From JAWLCQ01 sp041687095 (lineage in GTDB: Bacteria > Planctomycetota > Phycisphaerae > SM23-33), in contig JAWLCQ010000248.1 of the NCBI GenBank assembly GCA_041687095.1, positions 1 through 6,026 of the forward strand: 6,026 nt of DNA, written 5' to 3'. Within the stretch, counting starts at the first letter, position 1, and the number at the start of each line of letters is the position of its first letter. A program made the translations under genes and the position numbers. Below the pieces are notes generated by a model, which saw only the letters and a program-made list of their open reading frames with translations, had not been told where the DNA came from and did no database searches. Positions 1-4,267 of the stretch are shown here, in pieces.

Positions 1-32
1 CGATACACGGCCTGGCGGCCATTTGCCACGAA

Positions 33-44
33 GCCCGAAAGGGC
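33..44. repeat. Small GNRA-type hairpin
   Basis: GCCC and GGGC flank a GAAA loop, giving a 4-bp all-GC stem closed by a GNRA tetraloop when read on the plus strand. It is short enough to occur by chance in this base composition. No function is assigned. Confidence 0.3.
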
Positions 45-115
45 GGACACAATGGAAGCTGCTGGCCTACCCATCGGCGCGCCTCTCCCCTACTCTACGG
101 AGCGCAGCGGCTTGC

Positions 116-141
116 CCCGGCGTAGCCTTGGCGGAGCCGGG
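116..141. repeat. Imperfect palindrome with CCCGGC/GCCGGG arms
   Basis: CCCGGC (116-121) pairs with GCCGGG (136-141) around a 14-base centre that begins GTAGCC. From memory, its general shape (CCGnCGTAGC, short loop, GCGnAGnCGG) resembles a small intergenic repeat common in several environmental phyla. That family match is recollection and was not searched. A genome-wide count of the central GTAGCCTTGGCGGAGC word would settle it. Confidence 0.4.
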
Positions 142-201
142 ATCAACCACGCCCAACCGACACTGCCTGCGAAGTGCCTGGAATGGTTACCGTTCACGGG
201 A

Positions 202-227
202 GTGCGGGCGGTGAGTCCCGCACCGCC
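202..227. repeat. Two overlapping, mutually exclusive hairpins
   Basis: GTGCGGG (202-208) is the exact complement of CCCGCAC (217-223). GGCGGTG (207-213) is the exact complement of CACCGCC (221-227). Both stems are 7 bp with 7-8 base loops and share bases, so only one can form at a time. This could be an intrinsic switch or just a degenerate compound repeat. It lies distal to the rarA terminator, and no downstream gene is visible for it to control. Confidence 0.35.
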
Positions 228-228
228 T

Positions 229-293
229 CGAAAAAGGGGACAGGCACCTGCGCGGCAAGAAGCATGCCGCTGCGGAGCCAGTCCCCTTTTTCG
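229..293. terminator. REP-like palindrome, likely bidirectional terminator after rarA
   Basis: The 13-base arm at 229-241 (CGAAAAAGGGGAC) is the exact reverse complement of 281-293. The stem continues inward as 243-245/277-279 and 247-248/274-275, interrupted by A/A mismatches at 242/280 and 246/276. An inner stem pairs GCGGCA (252-257) with TGCCGC (265-270). Read outward, the two half-sites are GGTGCCTGTCCCCTTTTT and GGAGCCAGTCCCCTTTTT, differing at two places. The element begins one base past the rarA stop. On either strand a GC-rich stem runs into a T-tract, as expected of a rho-independent terminator. The mirrored, slightly asymmetric half-sites also suggest a mobile REP-type unit of the kind spread by REP-associated (RAYT) tyrosine transposases. 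No transposase is present here. Confidence 0.6.
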
Positions 294-294
294 A

Positions 295-1638
295 CTACCC
301 CTGCTTGCTCCGCTCGCGCATCTGCTGCACCCAGGCGAGGTAGGCGGCGATGTGCTTTTCATAGCCGCGGTCCGTCGGGGCGTAGTACGTCTTGTCCACG
401 CCCAGGTAGTCCTGGTCGGGGCTCACCCCGCCCTCGTGGTCGTGGGAGTACTGGTAGCCCTCCCCGTGCCCGAACTGCTTGGAGCCCCCGTAGTGCGTGT
501 CCCGCAGCGAGCGGGGCACGGGGACCGTCCGCTGCTCCTTCACGTCCGTCATCGCCGTCCACACCGCCATCGCCGACGCGTTGCTCTTGGGGGCGCAGGC
601 CATGTAGATGGCGGCCTGCGCGAGGGTGAGCTGGCACTCGGGCATCCCGACGCGATCGGTGATCTCGAACGCCGCCGCCGCGACGGAGATCGCCCGCGGG
701 TCCGCGTTGCCGATGTCCTCGCTGGCGAGGATGGCGATGCGGCGGGCGACGAACCGCGGGTCCTCCCCCGCCGTCAGCATGCGGGCGAGCCAGTAGACGG
801 CCGCGTCGGGGTCGCTGCCCCGCATGGACTTGATGAAGGCGCTGGCGGCGTCGTAGTGGTCGTCGCCGGTGGCGTCGTACTGGAGGGCCTTCTGCTGGAT
901 GGACTCGACGGCGACGTCGAGGTCGAAGCGGAGGGACGCGTCGGGGTTCGGGGCGGAGGCGGCCTGCGACATCACGCCCACCTCCAGGGCGGTCAGGGCC
1001 CGCCTGGCGTCCCCGTCGGACACGCGGGCGAGATGCGCCAGGGCCTCGTCCGTCGCCTGGACGGTGTACTTCCCCAGCCCGCGCTCGGGGTCGGTGAGGG
1101 CGCGGCGGAGCAGGGCGATGACGTCGGATTCCGTGAGCGGACTGAAGCGGAAGATCGTGGACCGCGACAGCAGGGGGGAGTTGATGGCGAAGAAGGGGTT
1201 CTCGGTGGTCGCCCCGATGAGGATGATGACCCCGTTCTCGACGTCGTTGAGCAGCACGTCCTGCTGGGCGCGGTTGAAGCGGTGGAGTTCGTCGATGAAC
1301 AGGACCGTCCGCCGCCCGCTCCCCGCCAGCGCCGCCCGGGCCCGGTCGAGGATCTCGCGGACGTCCTTGACGGAGGCGGAGGCGGCGTTGAGCATGTGGA
1401 AGTCGCCCGCCACGTGCCCCGCGATCACGTGCGCGAGCGTGGTCTTGCCCGCCCCCGGGGGGCCGTAGAACACCAGCGAACTCAGGCGCCCGGCCTCGAG
1501 CATGCGGCGGAGCATCTTGCCCGGGCCCAGGAACTCGTCCTGCCCGAGGATCTCGTCGATGGTCCGAGGGCGCATGCGGACGGGCAGGGGGGCGTTGGCG
1601 GCGATGGCGGCGGATTCGGAGGCTTTGAACAGATCCAT
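295..1638 (-). CDS. rarA: Replication-associated recombination protein A (AAA+ ATPase RarA/MgsA)
   Basis: RarA is a cytoplasmic AAA+ ATPase related to clamp-loader and RuvB-type proteins. It acts at stalled replication forks, where E. coli RarA interacts with SSB and opens duplex ends. The 447-residue product matches the length of E. coli RarA. Visible motifs are Walker A GPPGAGKTT (59-67), Walker B VLFIDEL (112-118), sensor 1 around IGATTENP (141-148), an arginine-finger candidate in LLSRS (R159), and a sensor-2-like GDARRAL (209-215). The C-terminal MgsA-type oligomerisation domain follows, with SMRGSDPDAAVYWLARM (271-287) and SEDIGNADP (306-314). The ATG at 1638 is chosen because it gives MDLF and lies directly downstream of a consensus promoter. 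An in-frame ATG at 1647 overlaps the -10 box, and the far longer upstream extension has no family resemblance. The gene is divergent from the PEP-CTERM gene, and nothing appears broken. Confidence 0.95.
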   Translation of the reverse strand: MDLFKASESAAIAANAPLPVRMRPRTIDEILGQDEFLGPGKMLRRMLEAGRLSSLVFYGPPGAGKTTLAHVIAGHVAGDFHMLNAASASVKDVREILDRARAALAGSGRRTVLFIDELHRFNRAQQDVLLNDVENGVIILIGATTENPFFAINSPLLSRSTIFRFSPLTESDVIALLRRALTDPERGLGKYTVQATDEALAHLARVSDGDARRALTALEVGVMSQAASAPNPDASLRFDLDVAVESIQQKALQYDATGDDHYDAASAFIKSMRGSDPDAAVYWLARMLTAGEDPRFVARRIAILASEDIGNADPRAISVAAAAFEITDRVGMPECQLTLAQAAIYMACAPKSNASAMAVWTAMTDVKEQRTVPVPRSLRDTHYGGSKQFGHGEGYQYSHDHEGGVSPDQDYLGVDKTYYAPTDRGYEKHIAAYLAWVQQMRERSKQG

Positions 1639-1645
1639 GCGGGGC

Positions 1646-1674
1646 ATTATACCGTGGAGGCGGCGAGCTGTTAC
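1646..1674 (-). promoter_or_regulatory. Sigma-70-type promoter for rarA, predicted leaderless transcript
   Basis: On the minus strand, GTAACA (1674-1669) matches the -35 consensus at four of six bases. After exactly 17 bp comes a perfect TATAAT (1651-1646). The expected start of transcription, about 7 bases past the -10 box, falls at 1639 or 1638, which is the first base of the rarA ATG. There is no room for a Shine-Dalgarno sequence on such a transcript. The call is sequence-based only. Confidence 0.6.
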
Positions 1675-1815
1675 CTCGGAGGACACACGTTCCGGTGAGG
1701 GCCGCGCGGGCGGCTGGGGCGGGTGTCGCCCGCGCCGCTGTGAAACAGCCTCTTGCCCCGGCGGATCTTGGGGAGATCTGCAGATAGGTAACAACTGTGA
1801 AAAATGGATTGTGGG

Positions 1816-1844
1816 TTGGCGCACGCGAAAAACGCCCCTACTCT
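1816..1844 (+). promoter_or_regulatory. Weak candidate promoter for the PEP-CTERM gene
   Basis: TTGGCG (four of six matches to the -35 consensus) is followed after 17 bp by TACTCT (three of six matches to -10). It is the best correctly spaced plus-strand pair I found upstream of the gene, about 135 bases before the start codon. The -10 match is poor, so the gene may use another sigma factor or an activator. Confidence 0.2.
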
Positions 1845-1893
1845 GGTTGCTTGTGCGGTCCGGCATGAGCCTGCCAGCCGCGGAGAACCGGAG

Positions 1894-1924
1894 GCCTTGG
1901 CCCCCCCGACGGGATGCCAAAGGC
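1894..1924 (+). promoter_or_regulatory. Hairpin in the leader of the PEP-CTERM gene
   Basis: GCCTTGGC (1894-1901) pairs with GCCAAAGGC (1916-1924) with a single bulged A, enclosing a 14-base loop. It ends 40 bases before the ribosome binding site. No T-tract follows, so a terminator is unlikely. It could stabilise the mRNA or be incidental. Confidence 0.3.
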
Positions 1925-1964
1925 ACACCCAATCGCGTCGCCTCGCACGGGGTGATGTGAAACG

Positions 1965-1971
1965 AAGGAGG
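1965..1971 (+). promoter_or_regulatory. Strong Shine-Dalgarno fixing the PEP-CTERM protein start
   Basis: AAGGAGG is a near-perfect anti-16S complement, 8 bases before the ATG at 1980. A closer ATG at 1972 is in another frame, has no usable spacing, and hits a stop quickly, so 1980 is the start. Confidence 0.85.
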
Positions 1972-1979
1972 ATGGAGAG

Positions 1980-2663
1980 ATGCGCGCACGCACTTCTGCG
2001 CCGATGGTCTTGTTATCTCTACTGGTCGTTGGGGTCCTGGCGGGGAGCGTTTCGGCGGCCCCGGTGAACCTGTTGGCGAACCCTGGGTTCGAGACGGGCG
2101 ACTTCACGGGCTGGACGGTGCATGAGGGCCCTACCGCCCCGGACAGCACGTACTACGGCGAGCGTGGGTACGTGGTCATTCCGAACGTGACGGCCGACAC
2201 GGGCTACACGACGCACATCCGCACGGGCACGTACGCGATGATCGGGCACGTGAGGTACGGGAACTCCGTCTTCATTTCTCAGCGGGTGCCCGTGCTGCCA
2301 AACCAGAACGTGGACGTGGGGTTCTGGGTTGGGCGAGGGGAGGACGGAACCGGGTTCGGAGTGACGTATGGGAACGAGAGCCCCCGCTACACGCAGATCT
2401 ACGTCGACGGGGAGCGGGTCCTCTTCCCGGGCCCGACGATCAATGTGAGTGCGAAGAACACCTACTACCACCTCGGCACGTCGTTCAACACGGGCGACCG
2501 CGAGTACGTGGACGTCCTGTTCCGCCTCGAAGGCAGCGGGAGCGCGTGGGCCAACGTCATGTGGGACGACTTCTACTTCAACTCCGAGCCCGTCCCCGAG
2601 CCGGCGACGATGGGACTGTTTGCGGCCGGCCTGTGCGTGTGCCTGCGGCGGCGCAGGCGATAG
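1980..2663 (+). CDS. Secreted PEP-CTERM sorting-domain protein with jelly-roll-like body
   Basis: This is a 227-residue exported protein. The N-terminus is a Sec signal peptide: basic MRAR, a hydrophobic core at about 9-21, and probable cleavage after SVSA (residue 26). The mature part opens with NLLANPGFETGDFTGW (30-45), a motif typical of galactose-binding/carbohydrate-binding-like beta-sandwich proteins, and ends with a WDDFYFN strand (195-201). Such folds often bind sugars, but the ligand here is unknown. The C-terminus has the complete tripartite PEP-CTERM signal: VPEPAT (205-210), a short hydrophobic stretch (211-222), and five arginines (223-227). In known systems an exosortase recognises this signal at the inner membrane, removes the tail and routes the protein toward the surface or exopolysaccharide matrix. 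The hydrophobic segment contains two cysteines, which is unusual. The downstream sugar transferase fits the exopolysaccharide link. The specific function is not recognised. Confidence 0.88.
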   Translation: MRARTSAPMVLLSLLVVGVLAGSVSAAPVNLLANPGFETGDFTGWTVHEGPTAPDSTYYGERGYVVIPNVTADTGYTTHIRTGTYAMIGHVRYGNSVFISQRVPVLPNQNVDVGFWVGRGEDGTGFGVTYGNESPRYTQIYVDGERVLFPGPTINVSAKNTYYHLGTSFNTGDREYVDVLFRLEGSGSAWANVMWDDFYFNSEPVPEPATMGLFAAGLCVCLRRRRR

Positions 2664-2691
2664 CGGCGGCCGTAAGAATTCTGCTTCTCCC

Positions 2692-2722
2692 CGCGACGCC
2701 GGCGGGTCGCGTCCCGTAGAAT
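2692..2722 (+). promoter_or_regulatory. Intergenic hairpin and possible -10 box before the sugar transferase
   Basis: CGCGAC (2692-2697) pairs with GTCGCG (2706-2711) around an 8-base loop, without a following T-tract. TAGAAT (2717-2722) matches five of six -10 bases, but the best -35 is only three of six at an 18-bp spacing. The gene may therefore have its own promoter or be read from the PEP-CTERM gene. The sequence does not decide. Confidence 0.25.
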
Positions 2723-2731
2723 AGTCCGCGT

Positions 2732-2753
2732 CCCCGTCCCCCTCGGGGCGGGG
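2732..2753 (+). promoter_or_regulatory. GC-rich hairpin next to the sugar transferase ribosome binding site
   Basis: CCCCG (2732-2736) and a following C-run (2738-2741) pair with GGGG (2745-2748) and CGGGG (2749-2753), leaving one bulged T and a tiny loop. The stem ends five bases before the AAAGGA (2759-2764) that serves as the likely Shine-Dalgarno. That element is only 3 bases from the ATG at 2768, closer than ideal. The combination suggests modest translation initiation, possibly structure-dependent. Confidence 0.35.
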
Positions 2754-2767
2754 CGCGGAAAGGACGC

Positions 2768-4267
2768 ATGGTCAAGGAGCACAGCCAGTTCGGGGTCGCC
2801 CTCATGGGGATCATCGACCTCGCGGTCACCGCGGGGGCGTGGATCGTGAGCTTTCATCTGCGCTTCCACTGGGGCCTCCTGCCGGTCTACCACAACCCCC
2901 CCCAGCACCTCGCCTACCTCGACAGCACGCTGGTGCTGACGCTGCTGCTGGCGCTGCTGGTGTTCAGTTGGCTGGGCATGTATCGGCCGCGGCGGATGCA
3001 GACGTTCGGGGCGGAGCTGTGGGACATCCTCCGCGCCTGCGCCCTGGTCTGGCTGGTCGAGGTTGCCCTGAGCCATTTCCTGTACCGCCCGCCCGCTCCG
3101 CGGATCTCCATCGGGCTGCAACTGGTGTACCTGGGGGTCTGGCCGCTGCTGCTGGTCGTCTGGCGGGGCACGCTGCGGGGGCTGCTGCACTGGTCGCGCT
3201 CCCGGGGGTACAACCAGCGCTCCGCCGCCATCATCGGCACGGGCCGCCTGGGCCAAAGGCTCCTCCACGCCCTCCGCGGGGAGCGGTGGACCGGCTACCG
3301 CGTGCTGTACCTCGTCGAGGACCACCGGATCGGGGAGCAGTTCCTGGGGGTGCCCGTCCGCGGGCCCATCGAGGACATCGACCGCCTCGTGGACCAGTAC
3401 CCCGTCGACTGCGTCTTCGTGGCCCTGCCGCAGACCCGCGCCCCGCAGATCGCCGAGGTCCTCGGCAAGCTCGCAACCGAGCCCGTCGACGTCAACGTCG
3501 TGCCCGACCTGCTGAGCTACCAGTTCCTCAACCACCGCGTGCTGCAGATCGGGGAGCTGCCCCTGGTGAACCTCACCGACAGCCCGCAGCGCGGCGTGCG
3601 CGGGCTGCTCAAGCGGGCCCTGGACCTCGTCGGGGCCGCCGCCGTCCTCCTCCTCGCCTCGCCCCTCCTGCTCGCCGTCGCCCTCGCCGTCAAGCTCACC
3701 TCGCCCGGGCCCCTCTTCTACCGCCAGCGCCGGGCCTCCCTCGGGGGGCGGGAGTTCGACCTCATCAAGTTCCGCTCCATGGTCCACCACGCCGACCGGC
3801 ACAACGGGCACGAGTGGAGCACCGACCCCGCCGATCCGCGGATCACGCCCGTCGGGCGCGTCATCCGCCGCCTCAGCCTCGACGAGCTGCCCCAACTGAT
3901 CAACGTGCTCCGCGGGGACATGTCGCTCGTGGGCCCGCGCCCCGAGCTGCCCCAGTTCATCCGCCGCTTCAGCCGCCAGGTGCCCCGCTACGCCCTTCGC
4001 CACCACGTCAAGGCCGGGCTCACCGGGTGGGCGCAGGTGAACGGCTACCGCGGGCGAACGTCGCTCCGCAAACGCATCCAGTACGACCTGGACTACATCC
4101 ACCGCTGGTCGCTGGGCTTTGACCTCCGCATCCTGCTGCTGACGGCCGTGCGCGGGTTCTACGACGGCGGCCGCAAAACGCCCCGCCGGCCCGAACCCGC
4201 CCAGATGGAGATGGAGCGCGAGGCGTTCGCGGTCCCCGTGGGCGAGGCGGAGGGCGAGCAGGGGTGA
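2768..4267 (+). CDS. Polyprenyl-phosphate sugar phosphotransferase (WcaJ/CpsE-like), exopolysaccharide initiation
   Basis: This 499-residue inner-membrane enzyme is predicted to transfer a sugar phosphate (in WcaJ, glucose-1-phosphate from UDP-glucose) to undecaprenyl phosphate, the first step of an exopolysaccharide repeat unit. Four N-terminal membrane helices lie at about 8-30, 48-70, 84-105 and 115-137. A Rossmann-like domain follows, with AAIIGTGRLGQRLLHAL (153-169). The catalytic bacterial sugar transferase domain starts at about 282 with a membrane-associated hairpin (286-308), PGPLFYRQRR (313-322) and KFRSM (334-338). It continues with SLDELPQLINVLRGDMSLVGPRP (370-392), where D372-E373 align with the catalytic Asp-Glu dyad of this family, and then KAGLTGWAQVNGYRGRTSL and YDLDYI (439-444). 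It is full length for the two-domain family, and the polar tail (468-499) is variable. Sugar specificity cannot be read from sequence. It overlaps the next gene by four bases. Confidence 0.93.
   Translation: MVKEHSQFGVALMGIIDLAVTAGAWIVSFHLRFHWGLLPVYHNPPQHLAYLDSTLVLTLLLALLVFSWLGMYRPRRMQTFGAELWDILRACALVWLVEVALSHFLYRPPAPRISIGLQLVYLGVWPLLLVVWRGTLRGLLHWSRSRGYNQRSAAIIGTGRLGQRLLHALRGERWTGYRVLYLVEDHRIGEQFLGVPVRGPIEDIDRLVDQYPVDCVFVALPQTRAPQIAEVLGKLATEPVDVNVVPDLLSYQFLNHRVLQIGELPLVNLTDSPQRGVRGLLKRALDLVGAAAVLLLASPLLLAVALAVKLTSPGPLFYRQRRASLGGREFDLIKFRSMVHHADRHNGHEWSTDPADPRITPVGRVIRRLSLDELPQLINVLRGDMSLVGPRPELPQFIRRFSRQVPRYALRHHVKAGLTGWAQVNGYRGRTSLRKRIQYDLDYIHRWSLGFDLRILLLTAVRGFYDGGRKTPRRPEPAQMEMEREAFAVPVGEAEGEQG
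4249..4253 (+). promoter_or_regulatory. Ribosome binding site supporting the GTG start of mnmE
   Basis: GGAGG lies inside the last codons of the sugar transferase, 10 bases before the GTG at 4264. No ATG occurs in that frame before residue 334, so the GTG with this element and the GTGA stop-start overlap is the natural start. Confidence 0.65.

Larger units (their letters stand above)
1..294. other. Non-coding stretch rich in hairpin repeats, downstream of rarA
   Basis: I see no gene here that I can support. A frame on the plus strand is open from base 1, but it continues antisense through all of rarA, and its sequence resembles no known family, so the openness looks like a by-product of high GC. 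What the stretch does contain is at least four inverted repeats (33-44, 116-141, 202-227, 229-293), an unusual density for under 300 bases. This fits an intergenic graveyard or landing site for small palindromic repeats. A distant end of a neighbouring gene at the left edge cannot be excluded. Confidence 0.6.
1675..1979. other. Divergent intergenic region between rarA and the PEP-CTERM gene
   Basis: No supportable gene lies here. Short frames on both strands are compositional. The stretch should carry the promoter and leader of the plus-strand operon. It is less GC-biased around 1780-1840 (for example AACTGTGAAAAATGG), as is usual for promoter DNA. It holds a weak promoter candidate (1816-1844), a leader hairpin (1894-1924), and a small stem pairing GATCT with AGATC near 1766-1780. 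I looked for a sigma-54 site, because PEP-CTERM genes in some lineages use one, and found none with correct GG/GC spacing. Confidence 0.6.

Noticed and set aside
1..294. tRNA or other structured RNA gene
   Set aside because: The hairpins do not assemble into a cloverleaf and no TPsiC-like or anticodon-arm pattern is visible.
52..1698. Long plus-strand open frame of 548 codons
   Set aside because: It runs antisense to rarA, whose motifs are unmistakable. Its sequence is low-complexity and resembles no family, so it is a high-GC shadow.
1700..1979. Sigma-54 promoter upstream of the PEP-CTERM gene
   Set aside because: PEP-CTERM genes in some lineages use such promoters, but no GG and GC pair with the required 10-base spacing and flanking consensus was found here.
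1639..1989. N-terminal extension of rarA up to position 1989
   Set aside because: The extra 117 residues have no RarA resemblance, would overlap the start of the PEP-CTERM gene, and would span the consensus rarA promoter.
2573..4102. Minus-strand open frame of 509 codons across the sugar transferase
   Set aside because: The plus-strand transferase is full length with family motifs. The antisense frame is compositional.
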